A stretch of 42,785 nucleotides of DNA from Bacteroidales bacterium (GCA_026417155.1 JAOADU010000027.1:1-42785), one strand, 5' to 3'. Numbered from the stretch's first letter, positions 1 through 9,687 are shown. Translations and numbers: made by a program. The notes: generated from the sequence alone by a model not told the origin.

Positions 1-1908
1 ATGTGTGGATTTACGGGATATATAAATTTTCAAAATAAATTTCTTTCGCCATCTGTAATCAAACAAATGACAAATTCTATTCATCATCGTGGTCCCGACG
101 ACGAAGGTTATGTGCTCTTTTCATTAGAAAAAAAAGCATATTCTCTCGAAATAAATGAAAACAATTTTTACGAACATGCCGCTGGTTTCCGACGCCTTTC
201 TATAGTTGATCTATCGCCTAATGGTCATCAACCCATGATTTCGCAAAACAATAAAACCATACTTTTGTTCAATGGAGAAATTTATAATGCTTTTCAGTTT
301 AAAGACGATTTGATACGTAAGGGCTGTATTTTTAAAAGCAAAACCGACACCGAAATTATCCTTCATTTGTATGAGATTTACGGCATTCATGGATTGCTTC
401 AAAGAATTGAAGGCATGTTTGCCATTGTAATTATCGATTTGGAACAACAAAAAGTTTTTCTCATACGCGACCATTTTGGAATTAAACCATTATATTACTT
501 TTACAATAATGAAATTTTACTGTTTTCTTCAGAAATAAAGTCTTTTTACTATCATCCGTCATTTAAAGCTGAGCTTAACGAAGAATTTCTAAGCGAATAT
601 TTCTATTTTAAATATGTTTCTCATCCCGATACCCTGCTTAAAAATGTATATCAAGTTCCTCCCGCTTCCTTTATCGAATTATCCAATAATCAATTAAATA
701 CCATCCGCTATTGGCATTTTCCTGTCAACGAAACATTGGCATTGACCTATACTCAAGCCCTAGAAATTATCGACGATTATTTAAAAAAAAGTGTAAAATC
801 TCAGCTACTTGGTGACGTTAAAATAGGGTGTCAGCTTTCGGGAGGCATAGATTCTTCGTTAATCACAAACTATGCACGCGAATATTTCGAAGCCAATTTA
901 GATACCTTTTCCATTATTTTTGATAATCCTCATTTTTCAGAACTGCCATGGATAAATCAAGTAAACAACAAAACCAAATCCACTGCACACATTTTCATCA
1001 TGAATGCAGCATATTTTTTTAATAATTTATACCATGCAACATGGCACATGGACCAACCTTTACACTTACCCAATTCTATTGCAATAAAACTTTTAAGCCA
1101 GGAATCGCAACCTCACGTTACCGTATTATTGAGCGGAGAAGGCGCCGATGAATTATTTGGAGGGTACTCTAGGTTTTACGATATTGCCTATCGGAGTAAA
1201 CACTATTCATTACTATATTTTTTTCAAAAAATTACAAAATCAGAAAAACTACAAAACAAATATCACATTCATCTTTCTATTGACGATACTATCGTTAATG
1301 CAAGTGCTACCATGCCAATTACATTATTAAATTGTTTACTTAATGATAATAATATTGATACTATTCTAAATAAAAGGAAATCATTATTGCCCAATAGCAA
1401 TAGAGTCATCAATAACATGAGTATTTACGAAATGCAAACTTATATGACCGATTTGCTTATCCGACAAGATAAAATGACAATGGCACATTCGATAGAAAAT
1501 AGAGTCCCCTTTCTCGATAAAACTTTAGTTGAGTTTGTATTAAAATTGCCCGATGATTTTAAAATACACTTCCCATCTCATCTTTTTTCTTTTAACAAGC
1601 ATCATTTATCAACCAAAAAAATATTGAAGGATTTAGCCATAAAAAAATTCAACAAACAATTTGTATACCGCAGCAAAAGTGGTTTTGCGTTACCTCTTTC
1701 CGAATTTTTTAATCATTCAGGCATGCAACAGCTCATACAGGAAAAAATCTACAAACTATCTTCTCGCAATATATTAAATTCAAAAAGCATTCAAAACATT
1801 CACAAAGAGTATTTACACAATAATATATCAAATCTTAAAATCATTTGGCAATTGCTTAGTTTTGAAATTTGGTACGAAATATTTATTGAACAATCATGGC
1901 AACCATAA
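1..1908 (+). CDS. asnB: Asparagine synthase (glutamine-hydrolysing) family amidotransferase
   Basis: The protein is 635 aa. It starts MCGFTG, so Cys2 becomes the N-terminal nucleophile of a class II glutamine amidotransferase domain after Met removal. RRLSIVDLSPNGHQPM, FNGEIYN and the acceptor-type DHFGIKPLYY follow. The C-terminal synthetase domain has the pyrophosphate loop SGGIDSS at residues 280-286 and the conserved LSGEGADELFGGY and RQDKMTMAHSIENRVPFLD. Both halves look intact. The family transfers glutamine-derived ammonia to an ATP-activated carboxylate, classically aspartate. Members inside polysaccharide clusters often amidate sugar acids or other glycan carboxylates. It overlaps the next gene by 13 nt and is the first visible gene of an eleven-gene glycan operon. 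A glycan-modifying role is therefore inferred over free asparagine synthesis. The start codon is the first base of the window, so its promoter is not visible. Confidence 0.9.
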   Translation: MCGFTGYINFQNKFLSPSVIKQMTNSIHHRGPDDEGYVLFSLEKKAYSLEINENNFYEHAAGFRRLSIVDLSPNGHQPMISQNNKTILLFNGEIYNAFQFKDDLIRKGCIFKSKTDTEIILHLYEIYGIHGLLQRIEGMFAIVIIDLEQQKVFLIRDHFGIKPLYYFYNNEILLFSSEIKSFYYHPSFKAELNEEFLSEYFYFKYVSHPDTLLKNVYQVPPASFIELSNNQLNTIRYWHFPVNETLALTYTQALEIIDDYLKKSVKSQLLGDVKIGCQLSGGIDSSLITNYAREYFEANLDTFSIIFDNPHFSELPWINQVNNKTKSTAHIFIMNAAYFFNNLYHATWHMDQPLHLPNSIAIKLLSQESQPHVTVLLSGEGADELFGGYSRFYDIAYRSKHYSLLYFFQKITKSEKLQNKYHIHLSIDDTIVNASATMPITLLNCLLNDNNIDTILNKRKSLLPNSNRVINNMSIYEMQTYMTDLLIRQDKMTMAHSIENRVPFLDKTLVEFVLKLPDDFKIHFPSHLFSFNKHHLSTKKILKDLAIKKFNKQFVYRSKSGFALPLSEFFNHSGMQQLIQEKIYKLSSRNILNSKSIQNIHKEYLHNNISNLKIIWQLLSFEIWYEIFIEQSWQP

Positions 1909-3035
1909 TCATAGGTGGCGATATTTGCCCAACCAAAAATGATAGTTCGCATTTTACGGCCGGTAATGTTGATTTGTTGTTTAACGATCTTTTACCCGAA
2001 CTTAAATGTGCAGATTCCGTCATCGCTAATTTAGAAACACCGTTAATTGAAAAACTAACACCCATAAAAAAAAGCGGAAAAGTTTTCGGTGTTCACTATT
2101 CTGCAATTAAAGCAATTAAAAATGCGAATATAAATATATTAAATTTAGGCAATAACCATATCTTTGATCATGGCCACATCGGATTGGAACAAACTTTTTC
2201 CACTCTTACACATCATCAGATAAAGTATTTAGGTGCAGGCAATAACTTACATGAAGCAGCTCAACCTTTAACAATAACCATAGATAACACAATTATAAGT
2301 TTTCTCTCATATACTGAAAACGAATTTTCTATAGCTACGCACACAACAGGTGGCGCCAACCCCATTTCGCTAATTGATTTTACCAAAAAAATAAGTAAAT
2401 TACGATTAGAAAGCCACTTTGTAATATTACTCTACCATGGCGGAAAAGAATATTATCCTTATCCCACACCTCAGCAAAAAGAACTGTGCGAGTTTTTTAT
2501 CGACATGGGTGTAGATATTGTAGTTTGCCAGCACTCCCATGTAATCGGAGCTATACAAAATTACAACCACGGAATTATTTTTTACGGTCAAGGGAACTTT
2601 CTTTTCGACCCAACACCACACCCAAACCAATATTTATATTCTGGTTTTCTAATAAAACTTACACTTCAAAAAGAAACTCCCATTAAAACAGAGCTCCTGC
2701 CTTTTTTTCACCGAAGTCTTTTTCATAAAAGTTTAATAGGAATACAAAAAATGAACGACGATGAATGTAAAAATTTCAACGAAATGATTCAAACATACTC
2801 TTCACAATTAACTTCTGTTAATATAAACAAACATTGGGTAAATCTCTGCGAAGAAAAAGCTCCGCTATATCTTTCTGTATTACAAGGGCATGGAAAAATA
2901 CGACGAAAAATTATCACCACATTAGGTTTACACAAGATTCTTTACTCAAAAAAAGCATTACGTACTATTAAAAATTACATATCGTGCGAAACACATAGAG
3001 AAATAATTCTTACAATCTTAAAAAACCGATTATGA
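1896..3035 (+). CDS. CapA family (PGA_cap) metallophosphatase-fold protein
   Basis: This 379 aa protein has the signature of the CapA/PgsA family, a calcineurin-like metallophosphoesterase fold linked to poly-gamma-glutamate capsules and other surface polymers. Visible motifs are GGDICP near the N-terminus, NLETPL, LNLGNNHIFDHG, LLYHGGKEYYPYPTPQQ, CQHSHVIGA and GQGNFLFD, which carry the expected metal-ligand Asp, Asn and His residues. No signal peptide is evident, so it probably acts in the cytoplasm or on the inner face of the membrane. It overlaps asnB by 13 nt and the following ATP-grasp gene by 4 nt (ATGA), so translation is probably coupled. No pgsB or pgsC partner is present. The exact reaction is unknown. 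Attaching or trimming a substituent on the glycan, together with AsnB and the ATP-grasp protein, is inference. Confidence 0.8.
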   Translation: MATIIIGGDICPTKNDSSHFTAGNVDLLFNDLLPELKCADSVIANLETPLIEKLTPIKKSGKVFGVHYSAIKAIKNANINILNLGNNHIFDHGHIGLEQTFSTLTHHQIKYLGAGNNLHEAAQPLTITIDNTIISFLSYTENEFSIATHTTGGANPISLIDFTKKISKLRLESHFVILLYHGGKEYYPYPTPQQKELCEFFIDMGVDIVVCQHSHVIGAIQNYNHGIIFYGQGNFLFDPTPHPNQYLYSGFLIKLTLQKETPIKTELLPFFHRSLFHKSLIGIQKMNDDECKNFNEMIQTYSSQLTSVNINKHWVNLCEEKAPLYLSVLQGHGKIRRKIITTLGLHKILYSKKALRTIKNYISCETHREIILTILKNRL

Positions 3036-4105
3036 TCATAAAAAAAATTATATATTTTTGTTTTGGTTTATTTAACTATCGTGGGAAGAAACATGCTAAA
3101 AAATGGGAGCACTTAAATTCACCATTTGAAAAAAATTTTAAAAGTTCATCGCTCAAAATCGGAATAGTTAAAGAACCTTGGAACATGCACTATCATTATA
3201 TATTAGCATGCAATGAACTTAACATTTCATATAGGTTAATTGATATTTTTTCGGAAAATTGGCTTTCATCCTTTTTCGACGACAGCATTCAGTATTTTAT
3301 TTTCAGACCTTCGGTACAATATAGCGTATGGAAAGACATGTATGATAACCGTATTCGGATTCTTGCTGAATTTATTCCTCAAAAGCTTTTTCCTAATCCT
3401 CACCTCCTTTGGTTGTGGGAAAGTAAGTTGAGGCAATATGAGTGGTTAAAGGCTCATCAATATCCTCATGCAGAAACAAATATTTTTTATAAAAAAAGAG
3501 ATGCTCTTACATTTGCGAAAATATGCTCATTGCCAATCGTTTATAAAGCCAATATGGCATCGGGAGCTTCGGGTGTAAAAATTATTAAATCAAGATTTTC
3601 TCTTTTTCTGAGAATATATCGCAGTTTTCATTTGGGCAATCGCACTTATCGAAAACATAAATTAGATAAAGAACACGGTTACATAATCCTTCAACAATAC
3701 TTATCGTCCATTACAGAATGGAGAATTTTTCGTATGGGAAAATATTACTTTGGCTTTCAAAAAATAAAAAAGGGAACATTTCATAGCGGGTCGCATGAAT
3801 TTTCGTATGGAATGCCACCTATACAATTATTAAATTTTACAAAAGAATTAACCGACAAACACAACTTTAAACATGTTAGTATTGATTATTTTATAGATGA
3901 AAAACATCGTTTTTATATTAACGAAATACAAGTTTATTTCGGTCAGTATCAGGATCGAGAATTATTGCGAATAGATAATAAAAGTGGGCGACTGTTTTAC
4001 GACGAAAACTTAAAAAATTGGGTATTCGAAGAAGGTAGCTTCTGTAAAAACAATATGGCAAATATACGCTTGCTGACATTAATTGACGAACATGTCGGGC
4101 ATTAA
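3032..4105 (+). CDS. ATP-grasp fold protein of the polysaccharide cluster
   Basis: This 357 aa protein looks like an ATP-grasp carboxylate ligase. After an N-terminal domain of about 120 residues come an adenine-binding region with VYKANMASGASGVKII (the glycine-rich loop), a middle ILQQYLSSITEWRIFRMG, and a late acidic metal-binding segment YINEIQVYFGQYQDRE. ATP-grasp enzymes join a carboxylate to an amine or thiol through an acyl-phosphate. In glycan loci they are candidates for attaching amino acids to sugars. The start overlaps capA by 4 nt (ATGA). The acceptor cannot be read from sequence. No membrane segment is obvious apart from a short hydrophobic N-terminus (IIYFCFGLF), which may associate with the membrane. 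Confidence 0.65.
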   Translation: MIIKKIIYFCFGLFNYRGKKHAKKWEHLNSPFEKNFKSSSLKIGIVKEPWNMHYHYILACNELNISYRLIDIFSENWLSSFFDDSIQYFIFRPSVQYSVWKDMYDNRIRILAEFIPQKLFPNPHLLWLWESKLRQYEWLKAHQYPHAETNIFYKKRDALTFAKICSLPIVYKANMASGASGVKIIKSRFSLFLRIYRSFHLGNRTYRKHKLDKEHGYIILQQYLSSITEWRIFRMGKYYFGFQKIKKGTFHSGSHEFSYGMPPIQLLNFTKELTDKHNFKHVSIDYFIDEKHRFYINEIQVYFGQYQDRELLRIDNKSGRLFYDENLKNWVFEEGSFCKNNMANIRLLTLIDEHVGH

Positions 4106-5264
4106 ACTGATCAAATACTTATTCATTACATCCATTATAACCGATTGGATCTCTGAAATTTATATTTCTGATTTATTTTTAAACTTTTCAAGAGGGATCC
4201 GAATTTTATTACTGTTAGTTTTTCTTTTTTCTTTTCTTTATCACTTTAGAATAATAAAGAAATATTATTTAACTTATTATTTTTTAATTGCTACAGTTAT
4301 TTTTAGCCTATATATTCAAACCGACCCTAATCCGCAAGAAGGATTTTGGAACCTTTCAAAAACATTGTTTTGGTTTTTTGGTAGTACATATATTTTTTCA
4401 TTATTTTATAGGCAAAAGATAAATTATTCGTTTTTATTTCATTGGATTAAAATCATTATATTCATTAGTACAATATTTACTTTTTATTACTTATTTTTAG
4501 GACGTTTAGAAGAAGAATATAATGCAAATGCCTATTTAATGGTATTTATTTTTCCGCTGTTTACTGCTAAATTAGATAATTTTGAAAAGCACAAATTTTT
4601 ACTGGCATTATTGCTAATTAGTATAATAGTTACATTAAAAAGAGGAGCTTTACTTTCCATTTCTATATCATTTTTTATTGCTTTTATAGCATATTTAACA
4701 CAGCGAAAAAGTCAAAATATTTTACGACGAATAATTATTTTGTTTCTGTCTATCATTTTCATTAACGCTTCATATTACATAATGATTACATATTTTGCCG
4801 ATCGAATTAGCGACCGTTTTTCGGAAGAACAACTCGATATCGAAGAGGACAAAGCTGGGTCGGGACGAGCAGGATTGTACAGAAGCCTTTACAATGATTG
4901 GGTCTCCTCGAGCGGATATACATTTTTATTGGGTCATGGAAATCAAGCCGATTCGTATAGAATTATTGGTCGTAGAACACACGCACATAGTGACTTTTTT
5001 GGGTGGATATATAATTTTGGATTAGTAGGTCTATTGTTATTTATCATACAATATTTGTTTTTAATCATACATTTTATTGCAAACTATAAATATTTATATG
5101 GTTATCGTTATTTATTTTGGGTTTTTATTACAATTGTCATAATTGTTAACTTTTTTTCTGGTTTTTATCGCGACACATGGGGGTTCTATTTGTTTTTAGC
5201 TCCCGTTCTTATAGATATCATTGCCAAACAAAGAAAATATGAAAATAAATTGGCATACAATTAA
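4092..5264 (+). CDS. Wzy/O-antigen ligase-type integral membrane protein
   Basis: This 390 aa protein is very hydrophobic, with about ten membrane segments. Near the C-terminus a polar loop carries GRAGLYRSLYNDW, LGHGNQ and RRTHAHSDFFGWIYNFGLVG. This is the usual arrangement of Wzy polymerases and WaaL-type ligases: a large loop, an H-x-H-x-D/N-x-F motif, then a glycine-rich helix. The likely role is polymerisation or ligation of lipid-linked repeat units in the inner membrane. The frame is open from a TTG at 4083, but the ATG at 4092 is the better start and overlaps the ATP-grasp gene by 14 nt. It is the only polymerase/ligase candidate visible. No Wzx flippase or Wza/Wzc export gene is in the window, so those must lie elsewhere. 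Polymerase and ligase cannot be told apart here. Confidence 0.75.
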   Translation: MSGIKLIKYLFITSIITDWISEIYISDLFLNFSRGIRILLLLVFLFSFLYHFRIIKKYYLTYYFLIATVIFSLYIQTDPNPQEGFWNLSKTLFWFFGSTYIFSLFYRQKINYSFLFHWIKIIIFISTIFTFYYLFLGRLEEEYNANAYLMVFIFPLFTAKLDNFEKHKFLLALLLISIIVTLKRGALLSISISFFIAFIAYLTQRKSQNILRRIIILFLSIIFINASYYIMITYFADRISDRFSEEQLDIEEDKAGSGRAGLYRSLYNDWVSSSGYTFLLGHGNQADSYRIIGRRTHAHSDFFGWIYNFGLVGLLLFIIQYLFLIIHFIANYKYLYGYRYLFWVFITIVIIVNFFSGFYRDTWGFYLFLAPVLIDIIAKQRKYENKLAYN

Positions 5265-6378
5265 TGTTCTTGTAACTTCCAATCCATTAAACCACGAAGG
5301 CGGAGTTGTAAATTATTATAATATTTTATTTAAGAAAAACTGCTTGCCACATATAAAATTTATTCACAGTTCCATTGGTTCTTCTCAACATTTTTTTTAC
5401 TTTCCGTTAATCAAACGTATTCTATATATTATCCAATATTTTATTTCTGTCATTGTTTTTATATACAAACTTATATTCTACAAGATACATATTGTTCAGC
5501 TCAATCCTTCATTAATTCCTGTTCCAATATTTCGTGATTTCCCATTAATTATTATTTCAAAAATTTTTCATAAAAAATGTATTGTTTTTTTCAGAGGATG
5601 GAAAGAAAACACTTACAATCTTATTAAAAACAAAAAATTATTAAAATTTCTCTTTGTCAGAATGTTGAATTTTTCAGACAAAATATTTGTTCTTTCTTAT
5701 TCTTTCAAAGCCGAATTAGTAGATCTGGGTATTAATAAAAATAAAATTTTTAGAACCACAACAGTAATCGATGAAGATAAAATAATACCAGTAGACCCAT
5801 TAAAAAATTTCAATAAGGAGATTACTTTTTTGTACTTAGGCAGAATTTCAAAACTTAAAGGTATTGACGAGCTCACCGATGCCATAAACATTTTGTTTGA
5901 ACTTAACCCCGAACTCTTTTCTTTTGTCAAATTTATTTTTATTGGTCACGAAGATAAAAAAGGATATACAGATACATTGCAATCTAAATTACAACCATTA
6001 ATTCAAAAACAATGTGTTGAATTTCTTGGACGCATCGAAAACCATGATAAATACTTATATCTACACAATTCTGATATATATATCTTTCCATCTTGGTCAG
6101 AAGGGTGCCCCAATAGCGTATTAGAAGCATTAGCGTCGGGGTTGTTTGTTATTTCGACTGATGTTGGAGCATTAAAAGATATTATTATTGAAAATGAAAA
6201 TGGGATTTTTGTTGAAAAAAAGAATGCTTCAGACCTAGTAAACAAAATACATTACGCAATAAACAACATTGATATCATTCGTAATAAAAAAATTCAAATT
6301 CAACAAAAAGCTTTAAGAGAATTTTCTTCAAGACAAATTCTTCTTTTTCTTGAACAACAATACAAAAGTTTGTTATGA
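5239..6378 (+). CDS. Glycosyltransferase family 4 (GT-B fold)
   Basis: The protein is 379 aa from the ATG at 5239. A TTG 18 nt upstream is in frame but less likely. The C-terminal half is a clear GT4 Rossmann domain: LYLGRISKLKGIDELTDAI begins the nucleotide-sugar domain, and FPSWSEGCPNSVLEALASG holds the E-x7-E-like signature, followed by STDVGALKDII and NGIF. The N-terminal half has a long hydrophobic stretch (YIIQYFISVIVFIYKLIFY, roughly residues 60-80), which suggests a monotopic membrane association typical of enzymes acting on lipid-linked glycans. It probably adds one sugar to the repeat unit on the cytoplasmic face. It overlaps the Wzy-like gene by 26 nt and the next glycosyltransferase by 4 nt. 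Donor and linkage are not predictable. Confidence 0.85.
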   Translation: MKINWHTINVLVTSNPLNHEGGVVNYYNILFKKNCLPHIKFIHSSIGSSQHFFYFPLIKRILYIIQYFISVIVFIYKLIFYKIHIVQLNPSLIPVPIFRDFPLIIISKIFHKKCIVFFRGWKENTYNLIKNKKLLKFLFVRMLNFSDKIFVLSYSFKAELVDLGINKNKIFRTTTVIDEDKIIPVDPLKNFNKEITFLYLGRISKLKGIDELTDAINILFELNPELFSFVKFIFIGHEDKKGYTDTLQSKLQPLIQKQCVEFLGRIENHDKYLYLHNSDIYIFPSWSEGCPNSVLEALASGLFVISTDVGALKDIIIENENGIFVEKKNASDLVNKIHYAINNIDIIRNKKIQIQQKALREFSSRQILLFLEQQYKSLL

Positions 6379-7550
6379 TTGTTATTATTAGTCCAACCGA
6401 ATCAGTTCTAACAAAACGTGGACAACGACATCCCAATTTTGCCAAATATCTGGTTAATCAAGGAGAAAATATTTTATACGTAACAACAGATTTTTATCAT
6501 GCCGAAAAAAGGATTTTTCAAAAAAAGGAAATAGAACATGCCTTAAAAGCGACTCCTTATCCTATCAAATTTTTACATATTGGTTCTTATAAAAAAAATA
6601 TTTCATTTAAGCGTTTTCTCTGGTGTATCATTTTATCAATCAAAGCTTTTTCTTTTTTAATAAAAAGAATTAAAAAAGATGATGTATTAATGGTTCCTTC
6701 CAGACCCACTGAACTACTAACCCTTGCCAGAATATTAAAGTTTCTAAAGCAGTGTAAAGTAGTTGTAGATGTTGAAGACGTATGGCCCGATGCATTTCTA
6801 ATTAAAAACAAGTTACTGAAATCATTATTTTTCCTTTATTGCAATATTCATAACAAATATGGGATGAAAGCATGCGATTTAGCGTTCTATGTCTCTCCAA
6901 ACTTTATTGAATGGATCAACAGATATCATCCAAATACCAAAAAAATTTTTACACCCATAGGAATTGAAGAAAACTACATTGTTAAAAAAATTGAAACATA
7001 TATTGAAACACCCAAAAAAATAAAACTTCTTTATATTGGCTCTTTGCAATTTCAAATAGATTTGTTACCTTTATGCAAAGCCATGCTTATGAATAAAAAT
7101 CGCTACCAACTTACCCTTATTGGCGAAAACGGAAAAGGTCAGCGATTTCAAGAAGTTATGAATTTTTTACAAGATAACGACATCGATTTTATTAACAAAG
7201 GTATACTTTCGAGAGACGAAGTGTTTAAAGAATTACAAAATGCTCATATAACCGTAGTGCCCATGATTTCAGGCGGATTGCCTAAAAAATTTTTTGATTC
7301 CATAGGCTCTGCTAAGCCTTTGTTGATTATTGGTGAAGGAGGCGCTGCTTCAGAAGTTAAATCTTTTAATTTGGGTTGGGTAGTCGACAATAACCCTAAC
7401 CACATTTTTCAAACTCTCGAAACTATCGATGCCCATAGTCTTAACGAAAAATCACAACAAATTTTTTCACATTTGCAGCGATATAAAGAAATTACCTCCA
7501 TGAAAACTATGTATAACGAAATAAAAACACTTTACTCAAATTATGGTTAA
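6375..7550 (+). CDS. Glycosyltransferase, GT4-like
   Basis: This 391 aa protein has a GT-B organisation. The N-terminal acceptor half contains VPSRPTELL, KVVVDVEDVWPDAF and FYVSPNFIEWI. The donor half contains KLLYIGSLQFQIDLLPLCKA, YQLTLIGENGKG and TVVPMISGGLPKKFFDSIGS. The DVEDVWPDA segment resembles WbuB/FucNAc-transferase-like GT4 proteins. The usual EGxxxxxLE signature is replaced by SGGLPKKFFDSIGSAKPLLI, so it is a more divergent member than its neighbour. The start overlaps the preceding gene by 4 nt (ATGA), and its end overlaps the propeller-protein gene by 8 nt. It probably acts in the cytoplasm, adding a sugar to the lipid-linked repeat unit. Confidence 0.75.
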   Translation: MIVIISPTESVLTKRGQRHPNFAKYLVNQGENILYVTTDFYHAEKRIFQKKEIEHALKATPYPIKFLHIGSYKKNISFKRFLWCIILSIKAFSFLIKRIKKDDVLMVPSRPTELLTLARILKFLKQCKVVVDVEDVWPDAFLIKNKLLKSLFFLYCNIHNKYGMKACDLAFYVSPNFIEWINRYHPNTKKIFTPIGIEENYIVKKIETYIETPKKIKLLYIGSLQFQIDLLPLCKAMLMNKNRYQLTLIGENGKGQRFQEVMNFLQDNDIDFINKGILSRDEVFKELQNAHITVVPMISGGLPKKFFDSIGSAKPLLIIGEGGAASEVKSFNLGWVVDNNPNHIFQTLETIDAHSLNEKSQQIFSHLQRYKEITSMKTMYNEIKTLYSNYG

Positions 7551-9687
7551 AATTTACTTTTCCATATTATTGATATTTCTTATCTCAACAATTCATGCCC
7601 AATTATCGCTTCAATGGGTTTTTAGTGCCGGAAGCAACAGCTCCGAAAGCCCAGTTAAAATTGCTGTGGACTCTTTTGAAAACATATACGTACTAGGCGA
7701 TTTTTCCAATGAATTTTTGCAAGATATTTATGGAAATACATTAAATTTATCGTCTAACGGTTCAAGCGATATCTTCCTACTGAAATATAATAAAGATATG
7801 CAATTAATATGGGCTATTTCTTTTGGTGGGAATGGAATAGATCGTTCAAAAGATTTTAAAATTGTAGATAATTATTTAGTAATTACTGGCTTTTTTAGTA
7901 ATTCTGTCGATTTTGATGCCAGCAGCAACTCATACACATTAACATCCAATGGCAATTACGACATTTTTTTACTCAAATATTCATTAAATGGCAATTTTGT
8001 TTGGGTAAAGCAAATCGGAGGCATAGGTCCCGATATTGGGCGTTCTATTGCCATTCTTAGCAACCACGATATATTGCTTACGGGTGAAATTAATGCTACT
8101 GTCGATTTTGATCCATCCGATAACGTATTTAATTTATCAACTAATGGTATATCTGGAATAACCGATGTGTTTATCGCAAAATATAATTCTAACGGACAAT
8201 TTATTTGGGCAATAAAAACCACCGGAAACAGTTATACTTATTCTTACTCTATTACAACCGATTACCAAAATAATATTTATATTATTGGCACATACTTTAA
8301 AACTGTCGATTTCGATCCTGGTACAGGTACATATAACTTAACTGCTGTCGGTACAAGCTGCGATGTATATATCGCAAAATATTCACCCACAGGCAATTTA
8401 ATTTGGGTTAAATCCATCGGAGGTACAAAAAATGATTTTATCAATGAAATTGCTTTAGATAATAATTCACTTTATGCTATTGGACATTTTCAGGATATCG
8501 TTGATTTTGACCCATCTCCTTCAGTATTATACAAAACTTCTCAAGGACAACACGATATTTTTTTAGTAAAGTTCGATTTAAACGGCAACTTCATTTGGGT
8601 AAATACGTTTGGTTCTACCGGATCAGATTTAGGCACATCGTGCATGGTCGATTCTTCAAATAATATTTACATTTTAGGAGCATTTCAGGGAACAGTTGAC
8701 TTCGACCCAGGCACTGGCACCTCAATTCTCTCGGCTATGGGAAGCTACGACACATATTTATGTCAATACACTTCAAGCGGGCAGTTTCTAAATGCAAAAA
8801 AATTACAAAGCTTAAACGACGATCGTTCTGTTTCCATAACATTTTTTCAAAACAATTTATATTTATTAGGATCTTATACAGGTACACTAAATTTTGAAGT
8901 TAATCCTTTTTCTTACACATCTAGTGGACAACAAGATTTATACATTGCAAAATATAAAATTTGTTATGCTCAACTTTATCATTACTTTGTTACTATCAAT
9001 CAATATCAAACATACAATTTCAATAATCAAATTCTTACAACAGCTGGAACATATTACGACACATTGCCCGATAAATATGGATGCGACAGTACAATTGTAT
9101 TGCATTTAACCATAAATAATTCGCCTTTACCTGTAAATCTCATATCATTTAATGTAATATGTACATCTACAGGAGCAAAAATTACATGGACTACAGCCTC
9201 AGAAACAAATAACGACTATTTCACTGTAGAAAAATCGACTGACTTATTGAATTGGAAAATTATTTCAACATTAAAACCGCTTTTTGCCAATAGTAATGTA
9301 ATTAACCATTATTCTATTTTTGACAACGAACTTATACCTGATATTCCTACTTATTATCGCTTAAAACAAACCGATTTGGATGGAAATTTTCAATATTTTG
9401 ATGTCCGATCCATTTTATGTAACACCATTAATAACGAATTAAATATCATAGGTATTAATATAAGTGAAAACAACATTAATTTACTAATTCAAACAAATGG
9501 CTTTAGTAGTACAACTATTTCATTATACAACGTATACGGACAACTTATAAAACAACAAATAATTAAACCAACAAAGGGGATCAATCAGATTTCTTTTCAA
9601 CAGCTTTCTATCAAATCAGGGGTATACTTAATTGATGTTGTTCAAAACGGTGAAAAAAAATCCAAAAAAATATATTATTTTGAATGA
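7543..9687 (+). CDS. Secreted seven-repeat beta-propeller protein with probable T9SS type A sorting domain
   Basis: This 714 aa protein begins with a signal peptide (MVKIYFSILLIFLISTIHAQ). Seven SBBP-like repeats of about 50-60 residues then span roughly residues 40-470. Each has a G-x-F/Y start, a VDFDP-type turn (intact in repeats 3-6, VDFDA in 2, degenerate in 1 and 7), a D-hydrophobic-LxKY strand and an IWxxxxGG-like end. Seven units fit a closed seven-bladed propeller. Next come a GTYYDTLPDKYGCDST segment and an Ig-like region (VNLISFNVICTSTGAKITW). The C-terminus (ISLYNVYGQLIKQQ to SGVYLIDVVQNG, then a basic tail) resembles the type A CTD read by the T9SS, although the usual PNP motif is degenerate. 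It lies between glycosyltransferase and oxidoreductase genes with 8 and 4 nt overlaps, so it is almost certainly made with the glycan enzymes. Its ligand is unknown. Confidence 0.85.
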   Translation: MVKIYFSILLIFLISTIHAQLSLQWVFSAGSNSSESPVKIAVDSFENIYVLGDFSNEFLQDIYGNTLNLSSNGSSDIFLLKYNKDMQLIWAISFGGNGIDRSKDFKIVDNYLVITGFFSNSVDFDASSNSYTLTSNGNYDIFLLKYSLNGNFVWVKQIGGIGPDIGRSIAILSNHDILLTGEINATVDFDPSDNVFNLSTNGISGITDVFIAKYNSNGQFIWAIKTTGNSYTYSYSITTDYQNNIYIIGTYFKTVDFDPGTGTYNLTAVGTSCDVYIAKYSPTGNLIWVKSIGGTKNDFINEIALDNNSLYAIGHFQDIVDFDPSPSVLYKTSQGQHDIFLVKFDLNGNFIWVNTFGSTGSDLGTSCMVDSSNNIYILGAFQGTVDFDPGTGTSILSAMGSYDTYLCQYTSSGQFLNAKKLQSLNDDRSVSITFFQNNLYLLGSYTGTLNFEVNPFSYTSSGQQDLYIAKYKICYAQLYHYFVTINQYQTYNFNNQILTTAGTYYDTLPDKYGCDSTIVLHLTINNSPLPVNLISFNVICTSTGAKITWTTASETNNDYFTVEKSTDLLNWKIISTLKPLFANSNVINHYSIFDNELIPDIPTYYRLKQTDLDGNFQYFDVRSILCNTINNELNIIGINISENNINLLIQTNGFSSTTISLYNVYGQLIKQQIIKPTKGINQISFQQLSIKSGVYLIDVVQNGEKKSKKIYYFE

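Noticed and set aside
211-474. 87 aa minus-strand open frame inside asnB
   Set aside because: It lies wholly within the conserved AsnB N-terminal domain and has no recognisable motif. It is a shadow of the real gene.
4083-4091. TTG start for the Wzy-like gene
   Set aside because: An ATG three codons later fits the membrane protein better, and the TTG adds only MTN.
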